A DNA stretch of 49,759 nucleotides from CAYSJU01 sp964431495 (GTDB lineage: Bacteria > Omnitrophota > Gorgyraeia > Tantalellales > Tantalellaceae), in the NCBI GenBank assembly GCA_964431495.1, contig CAYSJU010000014.1:1-49759 (forward strand). Direction: 5' to 3'. The translations under genes were made by a program, and so were the position numbers. Shown piece after piece: positions 1 through 8,358 of this stretch. The notes under the pieces are model-generated. The model did no database searches. It was not told the origin of the DNA and was given only the letters and a program-made list of their open reading frames with translations. Position 1 is the stretch's first letter. Each line of letters starts with the position of its first letter.

Positions 1-525
1 GGTAGTTAAAGTATACCATATTATATATAAGGCCACAATCGCATTTTTCTTACTTTTTTATGTTTAACATAAGCTTGGAAATGCTATGATTTTTCTCTGG
101 AAATCGATCAACCCGGTCATTTATTAATTCAGTTCTACCTGCTTTTTTATACCATTTACACCAAAAATCAGATCTCACAACTCATGTATAGTAAAGTAAT
201 TACGCAAAAAAACCGCATTATTATAGCAAATGGTGTAAAAGGCTGTTGAAGTGGGCTGAAAAGAATCATACAAATGTGGAGTTTCCAAAATTTTTCAAGC
301 AAGAACTTTTAAGATATTGTTCTGTACGGGGCATAGAAAATCGGTCAAGCCTGGTCCCCGACATTTGCGATGGTTTCCGACAAAAAATGGCTGGGTTGAC
401 CGATTTTTTCTGAGCAGGCTTTGCCGCTGGAGCAAAGCTTCCGTCCCTGGGAAGGATAATATCTTAAAAGTTTTTACTTATGGAAAAATATGTGCAAAGC
501 TGGAAAAACTTGATATGCGGTATAC
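1..525. other. Non-coding flank, AT-rich
   Basis: No convincing gene was found. The open frame running rightwards from 317 is the antisense shadow of the RND pump gene. The stretch is AT-rich and contains a short inverted repeat (TTTACACCA at 155-163 and its complement at 231-239) as well as the longer hairpin listed separately at 337-407. It is downstream of the efflux operon, so it most likely holds that operon's 3' end. Confidence 0.6.
337..407. terminator. Candidate bidirectional terminator hairpin
   Basis: A perfect 12-bp inverted repeat, AAAATCGGTCAA at 337-348 and TTGACCGATTTT at 396-407, encloses a 47-nt loop. Six T residues (404-409) end the plus-strand arm, and a TTTT run ends the minus-strand arm. 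It lies 119-189 nt beyond the stop of the last efflux gene, so it could end that transcript. The long loop makes it weaker than a textbook intrinsic terminator. Confidence 0.4.
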
Positions 526-3500
526 TTATTTGCGGACAAAACGCTTTTTTATCACTTCCACAATGCCGGTGACTTTTGACAACCCTTTTTTCCAATTCTC
601 TAAACTCAAAGCTTCCCTTGTTATCTGTCCGAACTGCTCAAAAATAGAGTATATGGCCGGGACCATGGCAAGGGTCAGCGGCGTTGCGAATACTAAGCCC
701 CCGATCACGGTTATCGCGAGAGGATTCCACAGGTTCGCGCCCTCGCTTCTGTCCAGGGCCATGGGTACCAGCCCAAAAACAGTAGTAGCGGTAGTCATCA
801 AAACCGGCCTTAATCTGTCTCTGGAGGCATGGATAACTATCCTGAAAACATTTTTTTGGCTCTTCTTTAGAGTATTCGCGTGGTCCACAAGTATTATGCC
901 GTTGTTGACAACTATGCCGGCCAGCATCATCATTCCTATCAAAGCTCCCATCCCTATTGACGTGTCAGTAAGGTAGAGAGCGCTTATAGCGCCAATTGTC
1001 GCCAGCAGGACAGTGACCATTATAATGAATGGCTGCCGGTATGACTCAAATATCGACGCCAGGACCAGGTATATGAGTATCAGTATCACCACGATCGTAA
1101 GCATAAACTCCCGCTGGGTCTTTTCCAGCATAGGATAATCTCCCCCTATTTCGTAATAATAGTCCTCGGGCAGTTTTAGATCCGAAAGCTGGTCTTCCAA
1201 CAGCTTCACGGCTTTCCCTAAAGGGATGCCGCCGATGTTAGCGCTGACCTGGATCATCCTCGCTCTGTTCTTCCGCCAGATCTCACTGGGGCCCAGGCCA
1301 TACTCGAAATCCGTAAGCTGGTCCATCCCCACCCTGTCGTCACCCACCCTGGCTACGGTCAGGGTGTGGATATCCTTGATCGTCCGCCTGTCCTTTTCCT
1401 GCATACGCACTATTGTCTCGACCTCGCTTGCCTTTGTGTGGAAAAGCGTCGCCCTTACCCCCCTGACTTTCGCGTGGAGGATATCGGCCACTTCTTTTGT
1501 CGACATGCCGAAGTCCGCGGTTTTCTTTTTATCGACCCTTATCCACAGCTCCGGCCGGCCGCTGCGCATCCTTATTTTCGTATCCGTAAAATACGGTATC
1601 TGCCCCATCCTTGTTGTAATGGCGATCGCGATCTCACGCAACACGTCATAGTTATAGCCAAAAATGTTAAGCAGTATTTCCTTGGTCCCGACTTCCTGTT
1701 CTTCCTCGAAATATATGAACGCGGGCTGCAATCTAGCCACCTTGGGCCTCAGGGTCTCGATCACTTCGTTTACTGACCTTTTACGCTGCGCGAGCCCGAC
1801 AAGATTGACATATATCTTGCTTGACCATGCTTCCACGCGTGAGGTAAAATCCTCTACTTCCGGGATCTCCTTCAAGAAGCTTTCCACCTTTCTTACGGCC
1901 TCATCGCTGGCGTCCAGTTTAGCGCCTGTGGGAAGCTCAATGAATATCGTGAACCTGTTCTGCTCGGTGGCGCCGAGATATTCCTTTCCCATCTTTCCGT
2001 ATAAGAACACGGAGCCGAGGAACAATGCCAGGGCGATCGCTATCATGAGAAATCTTTTCCTTAAAACGAATAACAGGCTGTCCCTCTGTAATGTGTAAAA
2101 CGGCATAAGAAACCCTTTCTTGACCTCCTGGGATTCCCCGCCTGCCTCCATGATCTTCATCCGTGAACACATAAGGGGCACTATCATAAGCGCCACAAAA
2201 AGGGATATAAAAAGTGAAAATGTAACGGTCCATGCCACGCCGCCATAAAGCAGGCTCATGGATTTACTCACAAAAAGCATGGGTAGAAAGACTATGACCG
2301 TGGTCAAAGTTGAAGCGAAAATAACGACATTCATCTCGCTGCTTCCTTCTATCGCGGCTTCTATGCGCTCCATTCCCTGTTCGCTTTTTGTTATTATGTT
2401 CTCAAAAACGACTATGGAATTGTCTACCAGCATACCCACCCCGAGCGCCAGCCCGAAAAGCGTAATAAAATTTATCGACAGCTCCATTATTGCCGGGATA
2501 AAAATGTTGCACATATCCATTAACCCGAGGGTTATGATAAGGGAGATGGGTATGGACACGGCTACGATAAGGATGGGCCTGTATTTTACGGCGAAGACCA
2601 GAAACATTATTAATCCCACGAGAAGAATATAAAGGATAAAATTCGGCACAAAGACAGCAGCGACCAGCCCTGCCAGAATGATAAAAATAAAACCGCGTTT
2701 GAATTTTCTGAGGAACAGCATGAGGATGAATATGATCATGACGGCCCCGCGAAGCAGGGAATTGCGAAGATTTGATATTGATGTCTTTATGAACTCCGCC
2801 TGGTTCTTTGTCACGATAACATCTATATCCTCGGGCAATGACTTCCTTATATCATCCACCTCTTCCAGAATATCCTTAGCGACCTGGATCGTGTTGGCTT
2901 TTGACTCCTTCTGCACATATAAAGAAACGACGGGTTTTATGTTTATCCTTGAATACGTCTTGGCTTCCATAAAGGAATCTTTTATATCCGCGACATCCCT
3001 TACCCTTACGACCGAGCCATCGGGACGGGAAACCACCACGGTCTCCTTTATATCATCCACTTCATCAAACTGTCCGATCGCCCGGATCAATAATTTATCC
3101 TTATCCCTCTCGATCTCTCCCGTGAGAAGATTAAGGTTACTCGCGCCAAGCGCGCTTATCAGCTGGTTTATGGAAACAACGTAACGGTAAAGAGCGTTTT
3201 TATCCGCCTCGACTATTATCTTGCGTTCTCTCCCACCCCCTACTTCGACATTCGCGACTCCTCTTATCCTCTTTATTTTTTCCTTTAAGTCTTCGTCCAC
3301 CATTCTTCTCAGTTCTTCCTGGGTGCGTTTACGGCTTGTGATCGCCAGAATGACAATGGGGACATCCGTTTGGGAAAACTGCGCGATGATCGGTTTCTCG
3401 GCCTCTTTCGGCATCTTTTCCTTGACCTTGGCGAATTTTTCCCTGACCTCCATGGCAGCCAGCTGCATGTTTATGCCCTGTTCAAAGCTGAGAACGACCG

Positions 3501-3771
3501 TTGCTTCACCTTCTTTTGAAATAGACAGGATCCTTTCAAGATGGGATACGGTGCTTACCGCCTCTTCGATGGGCTTGGTGACCATCGCTTCGACCTCGGT
3601 AGGCGGGATGCCGCCTCTTATGTAGATAATTATGCTTATCTGTCCGAAGGCTATATTGGGATACAATTCCACCGCCAGCCTCGTCAGCGATATCACCCCT
3701 ATTAAACATAGAGCTGAAAATATCATCAACGTGCTTATGGGTCTTTTTATGGAAAATCGTGATAAGCTCAT
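526..3771 (-). CDS. RND-family efflux pump, distal copy with extra TM insertion
   Basis: This is a 1081-residue inner-membrane proton-driven transporter of the AcrB/HAE type, the last gene of the efflux operon. The N-terminus FSIKRPISTLM is typical of the first transmembrane helix. The TM4 motif GVGMLVDNSIVVFENI (about 444-459) carries Asp450, which matches the proton-relay Asp of AcrB, although the usual second Asp is Asn. Compared with the pump just upstream, it has about 40 additional hydrophobic residues (about 361-399) between TM2 and TM3, enough for two extra helices. This would leave downstream topology unchanged. The start lies 13 nt after the stop of the upstream pump, so the two are translationally linked. 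Two consecutive RND genes suggest a heteromeric pump of the MdtBC type, but the substrate cannot be read from sequence. Confidence 0.93.
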   Translation of the reverse strand: MSLSRFSIKRPISTLMIFSALCLIGVISLTRLAVELYPNIAFGQISIIIYIRGGIPPTEVEAMVTKPIEEAVSTVSHLERILSISKEGEATVVLSFEQGINMQLAAMEVREKFAKVKEKMPKEAEKPIIAQFSQTDVPIVILAITSRKRTQEELRRMVDEDLKEKIKRIRGVANVEVGGGRERKIIVEADKNALYRYVVSINQLISALGASNLNLLTGEIERDKDKLLIRAIGQFDEVDDIKETVVVSRPDGSVVRVRDVADIKDSFMEAKTYSRINIKPVVSLYVQKESKANTIQVAKDILEEVDDIRKSLPEDIDVIVTKNQAEFIKTSISNLRNSLLRGAVMIIFILMLFLRKFKRGFIFIILAGLVAAVFVPNFILYILLVGLIMFLVFAVKYRPILIVAVSIPISLIITLGLMDMCNIFIPAIMELSINFITLFGLALGVGMLVDNSIVVFENIITKSEQGMERIEAAIEGSSEMNVVIFASTLTTVIVFLPMLFVSKSMSLLYGGVAWTVTFSLFISLFVALMIVPLMCSRMKIMEAGGESQEVKKGFLMPFYTLQRDSLLFVLRKRFLMIAIALALFLGSVFLYGKMGKEYLGATEQNRFTIFIELPTGAKLDASDEAVRKVESFLKEIPEVEDFTSRVEAWSSKIYVNLVGLAQRKRSVNEVIETLRPKVARLQPAFIYFEEEQEVGTKEILLNIFGYNYDVLREIAIAITTRMGQIPYFTDTKIRMRSGRPELWIRVDKKKTADFGMSTKEVADILHAKVRGVRATLFHTKASEVETIVRMQEKDRRTIKDIHTLTVARVGDDRVGMDQLTDFEYGLGPSEIWRKNRARMIQVSANIGGIPLGKAVKLLEDQLSDLKLPEDYYYEIGGDYPMLEKTQREFMLTIVVILILIYLVLASIFESYRQPFIIMVTVLLATIGAISALYLTDTSIGMGALIGMMMLAGIVVNNGIILVDHANTLKKSQKNVFRIVIHASRDRLRPVLMTTATTVFGLVPMALDRSEGANLWNPLAITVIGGLVFATPLTLAMVPAIYSIFEQFGQITREALSLENWKKGLSKVTGIVEVIKKRFVRK

Positions 3772-3784
3772 GTTTCAGCGTCCG

Positions 3785-6700
3785 CTACTTGCGGAAAAGG
3801 CGCACTATCCTTTTTCGTATATCATCTTCGAGCACAAAAATAGAGGGTATAACCACAAGGGTAAGGAATGTGGATACAAGCAACCCTCCCATAACGCTTA
3901 TCGCCAGGGGGGTCCTGAGCTCAGACCCTCTTCCGACGGCTAGCGCCATAGGCAGGAGGCCCAGAACCGTGGTAAGCGCGGTCATTATGATCGGGCGGAG
4001 ACGTGCCCGGCATGCCTCCACAACGGCTTCCATGACACCTTTGCCCTTTTTCATCAGAATATTCGTGTAATCTACCATGACTATACCGTTGTTTACTACG
4101 ATACCGCCTAACATTATCACCCCCAGAAGGGCTATCACGCTCACGGACGTCTTGGTCGCGAACAAGGCGATAAGAACGCCTATCAGTGACAATGGTACCG
4201 TAAAAAGAATTATGAGCGGCTGGGTCAGGGATTCGAACTGCGCGGCCATGATCATGTAGACCATGATGATAGAAAGTATCAGGGCAAACCTCAAGCTGTT
4301 AAAGGACTTCTTCATCTCTTCGGATTCACCGGCGAGCCTCAGGCGGTAACCGCTCTCTACCTCTATCCCTTTCAACATCTTCTCCACGTCACGGTTTATA
4401 TCCGACATTTTCCTTCCGGCTATATTGGCGGAGATCGTTATTGTCCTTTCCTGGCTTATACGCCTTATCTCACTGGGCCCTACTCCCCTTTCAAAGGAAA
4501 CGATTGTTCCGAGAGGCAACATGCCGCGGGTGGGACTGCTTACCCTGAGATGATACAACTTCTCATAAGTATCCCTGTCCTGTTCTCTCAATCTCACTCT
4601 TATGTCCACCTCTTTGCCTTTTTCCTTGAACTGTGACGGGATATACCCCCTCAAAATGATCTGCGTGACCCTGGCCAGATCTACGACCGAAAGGTTATAC
4701 AATGAGGCTTTGTCTTTATCTATGTGCATCCTCACTTCAAGAGAAGCTTCCGGAATATCGTCTTCTACGCCAAAAATCCCCTTTATCTTTCTAAGGCCTT
4801 CTTTGATCTCTTTAGCGATATTTTCCATTACCTCGAGCTTCTCTCCCTTGATCTCCATTGTTATGGGTTTCCCGCCGCCGCCGAACGTTCCGGCCATCAC
4901 CCCTTGCTGCATCAATATCTCTATTTTCGCGGGCTGGTACTCTTTCGAGGCGAACTTCTCCTGAAACTCCTGGACAATATCTATCGTTTTTACCCTCCTC
5001 TTTTCCTTGAGGGAGGCGATTATCTGGGCCTGATGAGACCCCATCCTCTTTATGACGTCTTTCGCGGTCTCTCCCCTTGTCGCTCCGACAACCGAACTAA
5101 CGGATTCCATATTGGGATCCTGCCTGAGCTTGTTTTCCAGCATCACTGTTATCCTGTTCGTTTCCTCTACCCTTGTTCCCACCGGCATATCGACTTTTAC
5201 CAGAAACTCTCCCTGGTCCGTCTTGGGCATAAGCTCCCTTTCGAGAAAATTAAAGAGGAACAGGCTGGCCACGAAAATCCCTAAAACAGACAAAAGCCCC
5301 GTCTTCCTGTTAATAATGAATTTTCTGAGGAATTCCTCATACTTTACCAGAACTTTCTGCCATAATTCCCCTCCCGCAAAAGCTTTGGCCCCTTTTGCCG
5401 CCTCCTCGCCTCCGCCAAGCTTACAGCTTAAAAGAGGTATGAGGGTCAATGCCACCCAGAGCGAACCGATCAAAGAAAATGTGACCGTAAAAGCCAGTTC
5501 CTTGAACAACTGTCCCGCTATGCCTACGACAAATATCATGGGCAGGAAAACCGCTATTGTTGTCAACGTGGACGCCGTGATAGCGTTAGATACTTCCTCG
5601 GCTCCTTCACTGGCGGACTTTTCAGGAGACTCGCCCATCTCTCTATGCCGGAATATGTTCTCGATGACGACAATGGCGTTATCCACGAGCATGCCGACAC
5701 CAAGCGCCAGCCCGCCGAGGGACATCATATTTATCGAAAGCCCGCCGAAATACATAAGGGTAAAAACGACCATAATAGAGATCGGAATGCTTAACGTGAC
5801 TATGGCCGAAGCTTTGAAATTTCTCAAAAAAACAAGTAAAACGATAAAAGCGAGGATCCCGCCCTGGAGAGCGGCGTCACGGACCCCGTTTATCGCGTCA
5901 CGGATAAAAGCCGACTGGTCGTATATGATCTCGAGCTTTACGTCCGGCGGCAGCCTCTTCTTGATCTCGTTGAAAGCCCCCTTTATCAGGTCAATGACCT
6001 TTACCGTGTTGGTCTGGGCCTGTTTCTGCACCGAAATAGACACGTTCTCTTCCCCGTTATATCTGGAAAAGCTGCTTCGTTCCTTGAACGTGTCTTTTAC
6101 TTCCGCTACATCCTTTATCGAGACATATCTTGGTTTACGGCTGATATCCCTTCGCTTCATTTTTTCATCAAAAGGAAGGACTTCTTCCTCCCTTTCTGTC
6201 CCGGTTTTTACCACAACATCCCTTATCTCGCCGACTTCCTCAAACTCTCCCAGTGTCCTTATAAGATACTCATAAAAACTCTCTTTGATGGTTCCCGCCG
6301 GATAATTGAGGTTGGAGTCCGTTATAGCGTCCGAGACATCTAAAATGGGGATGCCATACGCATGCAGCTTGCCCTGGTCGATCTCCACTAATATCTCCCT
6401 CTCCAGTCCTCCTTCGACCGAAGCGGAAGCCACGCCGTCGATCTTCTCCAGTTCTTCCTTTATTACGTCAGTTGCGAGTTTTCTGAGCTGGACCGGGTTC
6501 CTTTTACCCGTTATGCTGATCCTCATGATCGGCATCTCAAAAGGGTTAAAAGGCACGACCAGGGGTTCGGATGCGTCCCTGGGCAACCGGGCCTTCATGA
6601 GGTCGACCTTCTCCCTTACCCTGAGAGACGCGAAGTCCATATCCTGGTCCCACCCGAATTCCGCGAACACAAGAGAGATCCCCTCTCTTGATACCGACCG

Positions 6701-6940
6701 GATACCTCTCAGACCGCTTACCATACCGACAGCTTCCTCAACAGGCCTGGTCAACAGCGTCTCTATCTCCTCCGGAGCGGCATTAGCGTACGCAGTGAAC
6801 ACCGTCAACTGGGGATACTCGATAGGAGGGAATAACTCCTGGGGAAGCTTCACCAGGGAAATGATCCCGAAAAGGGCGACCCCGACAAATATCATGACCG
6901 TTGTCACTGGTTTTCGTATTGAGAAATCAGACAGTCCCAT
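3785..6940 (-). CDS. RND-family efflux pump, proximal copy
   Basis: This is a 1051-residue AcrB/MdtB-like inner-membrane transporter that exports substrate by proton antiport through the TolC-type channel encoded upstream. The N-terminus (FSIRKPVTTVMIF) forms TM1. The TM4 motif GVGMLVDNAIVVIENI (about 414-429) contains Asp420, the expected proton-relay residue. Two large periplasmic loops and a repeated 12-helix plan are evident, and the length is normal for the family. It follows the membrane-fusion gene after a 110-bp spacer that holds an inverted repeat, and precedes the second pump by 13 nt. It resembles HAE-1 pumps for drugs or lipids more than metal-specific CzcA, which normally has a DFGxxxD motif in TM4 that is not seen here. 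Confidence 0.95.
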   Translation of the reverse strand: MGLSDFSIRKPVTTVMIFVGVALFGIISLVKLPQELFPPIEYPQLTVFTAYANAAPEEIETLLTRPVEEAVGMVSGLRGIRSVSREGISLVFAEFGWDQDMDFASLRVREKVDLMKARLPRDASEPLVVPFNPFEMPIMRISITGKRNPVQLRKLATDVIKEELEKIDGVASASVEGGLEREILVEIDQGKLHAYGIPILDVSDAITDSNLNYPAGTIKESFYEYLIRTLGEFEEVGEIRDVVVKTGTEREEEVLPFDEKMKRRDISRKPRYVSIKDVAEVKDTFKERSSFSRYNGEENVSISVQKQAQTNTVKVIDLIKGAFNEIKKRLPPDVKLEIIYDQSAFIRDAINGVRDAALQGGILAFIVLLVFLRNFKASAIVTLSIPISIMVVFTLMYFGGLSINMMSLGGLALGVGMLVDNAIVVIENIFRHREMGESPEKSASEGAEEVSNAITASTLTTIAVFLPMIFVVGIAGQLFKELAFTVTFSLIGSLWVALTLIPLLSCKLGGGEEAAKGAKAFAGGELWQKVLVKYEEFLRKFIINRKTGLLSVLGIFVASLFLFNFLERELMPKTDQGEFLVKVDMPVGTRVEETNRITVMLENKLRQDPNMESVSSVVGATRGETAKDVIKRMGSHQAQIIASLKEKRRVKTIDIVQEFQEKFASKEYQPAKIEILMQQGVMAGTFGGGGKPITMEIKGEKLEVMENIAKEIKEGLRKIKGIFGVEDDIPEASLEVRMHIDKDKASLYNLSVVDLARVTQIILRGYIPSQFKEKGKEVDIRVRLREQDRDTYEKLYHLRVSSPTRGMLPLGTIVSFERGVGPSEIRRISQERTITISANIAGRKMSDINRDVEKMLKGIEVESGYRLRLAGESEEMKKSFNSLRFALILSIIMVYMIMAAQFESLTQPLIILFTVPLSLIGVLIALFATKTSVSVIALLGVIMLGGIVVNNGIVMVDYTNILMKKGKGVMEAVVEACRARLRPIIMTALTTVLGLLPMALAVGRGSELRTPLAISVMGGLLVSTFLTLVVIPSIFVLEDDIRKRIVRLFRK

Positions 6941-6963
6941 AGTTTAGCTTTCAGCTTTCAGTC

Positions 6964-7022
6964 TTCAGTCATCAGCTTGTCGAATAACGCTATGAGCTGA
7001 AGGCTGACAGCTGATGACTGAA
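6964..7022. repeat. Inverted repeat between membrane-fusion and RND genes
   Basis: A perfect 14-bp inverted repeat, TTCAGTCATCAGCT (6964-6977) and AGCTGATGACTGAA (7009-7022), is flanked by imperfect CAGCTTTCAG and AGCTGAAGGCTGA units. It occupies most of the 110-bp spacer inside the operon. It has the look of a REP-like dispersed element or an mRNA-stabilising hairpin. No T-run follows, so full termination is unlikely. Confidence 0.6.
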
Positions 7023-7050
7023 ATCTTATATTGTTGTTTCTTGCCTTACT

Positions 7051-8316
7051 TTAGAATATCGTTTCCTGTACTTCGGTTATTTCTACTTTATCTTTATCCT
7101 TGTATTCCTGGTGAAGTTCCCGTATTACCAGTTCTCCTTCTTCAAGGCCCTTTCCTATTTCCGCCATGTCATGAGTAAGATACTCTATCTCAACGGCTCT
7201 CTCCTCTACTATGCCCTGATCGCCCGCGCCTTCCCCCGGCTCTCCTTCCGCTCCTTCTCCTTCTTCCCTGTGAACGACATACACAAAGTACTGCTGCTCC
7301 TTTTTCTTGAAAGACGCGCTCGGTATTATCAGCGCGTCCTTCTTTTCATAAGTGTTTATGACCGCCCGGGAGAACATCCCGGGTTTTAAAAGGTTTTCCT
7401 CGTTATCAAGCTCTATCTTGACCTTCTGGGTGCGCGTCCTTCCTTCTATCATAGGGGAGATCATGTCCACTGTCCCCGTGTACGTGTCTCCCGGATAAGC
7501 GTCCAGGAATATCTCGACATTCTGGCCAAGCTCCATCTTCGGGGAATCTTCTTCAATAACATCGAATGTGGCGTATACCTCGCTGTAGTCCACAAAAGTG
7601 CCGACTTTATCCTGGGAAGTCACATACGCGCCCGCGCTCTTCTCCTTGCTGCCAAGGTATCCGTCACCAGGGGAGTAGATATTCGTTTTTTCAAGATCGC
7701 GTTTGGCGGATTCATATTCAAGTTTTTTCTGTTCATAGACCACCTTGTCATGGCCGCCTAATTCATAAAGCTTTTTGGCTTTCTCCATCTCCAGTGCCGC
7801 GTATTTTAATTTAAGAAGCGCGTCTTTCTGATTGAGGCTGGCGATAATATCCCCTTCCAGGATACGCTCCCCTTCTTCAAAGTTGAAACTTTCAAGTATG
7901 CCGCTGGTCTCGAACCTCAGGTCTATTTCCCTGAACCCCTCTATCCTTCCCATAACCGGAAGCATGTCCTTGAAATCCATCCTTTTTACTTTATATACTT
8001 TCACAGGAATGGTCTCCAGAAACTCCACCATCTCTCTTTTATCCTTCGCGTGCCTCCACCCGATATCCCTGATATGCTTGACGGTTCTCGCCAGGAACAG
8101 TGTCAAGATCAACACCCCGAGCGCTATCCATACGTAGTTCTTCTTCACCCTTTCAATGGTCACGATGCGCTTGATCCTGTCGATCTTGATGCTTTTTGCC
8201 TTTTCCATGATCTTCGCGATCTTGATCTTTTTGAACACCGCCATTATTTTCCCGAAGTCAGGTTTTTTAAATCTTTTTTTATCAACGTCGGGTTTTTTAT
8301 TCTGATCATTCATCAT
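7051..8316 (-). CDS. RND periplasmic adaptor (membrane-fusion protein)
   Basis: This is the HlyD/AcrA-type adaptor linking the inner-membrane pumps to the outer-membrane channel. I chose the ATG at 8316 because GGAGGG (8322-8327) sits 5 nt upstream. An open frame continues 15 bases further and a second ATG follows at 8313. About 65 lysine-rich cytoplasmic residues come first, then one transmembrane helix (WIALGVLILTLFLARTV). After that come the barrel-sandwich (lipoyl) halves around an alpha-hairpin (the region of SLNQKDALLKLKYAALEMEKA), then the beta-barrel. A Glu/Gly-rich low-complexity loop (EGEGAEGEPGEGAGDQG) lies near the C-terminus. The basic N-terminal head is unusual, since most adaptors start with a short lipoprotein or signal segment. 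The gene is 27 nt downstream of the TolC-like gene and in the same direction. Confidence 0.92.
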   Translation of the reverse strand: MMNDQNKKPDVDKKRFKKPDFGKIMAVFKKIKIAKIMEKAKSIKIDRIKRIVTIERVKKNYVWIALGVLILTLFLARTVKHIRDIGWRHAKDKREMVEFLETIPVKVYKVKRMDFKDMLPVMGRIEGFREIDLRFETSGILESFNFEEGERILEGDIIASLNQKDALLKLKYAALEMEKAKKLYELGGHDKVVYEQKKLEYESAKRDLEKTNIYSPGDGYLGSKEKSAGAYVTSQDKVGTFVDYSEVYATFDVIEEDSPKMELGQNVEIFLDAYPGDTYTGTVDMISPMIEGRTRTQKVKIELDNEENLLKPGMFSRAVINTYEKKDALIIPSASFKKKEQQYFVYVVHREEGEGAEGEPGEGAGDQGIVEERAVEIEYLTHDMAEIGKGLEEGELVIRELHQEYKDKDKVEITEVQETIF

Positions 8317-8358
8317 GATTTCCCTCCACAATATACTGCTTTGTTTTTATTGGTCTTT

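Noticed and set aside
317..976. 219-codon open frame on the plus strand
   Set aside because: Antisense to the conserved C-terminus of the RND pump; low-complexity translation, no Shine-Dalgarno and no family resemblance.
5052..6275. 407-codon plus-strand open frame
   Set aside because: Mirror of the RND pump coding strand; Ser/Thr/Pro-rich shadow composition typical of an antisense frame.
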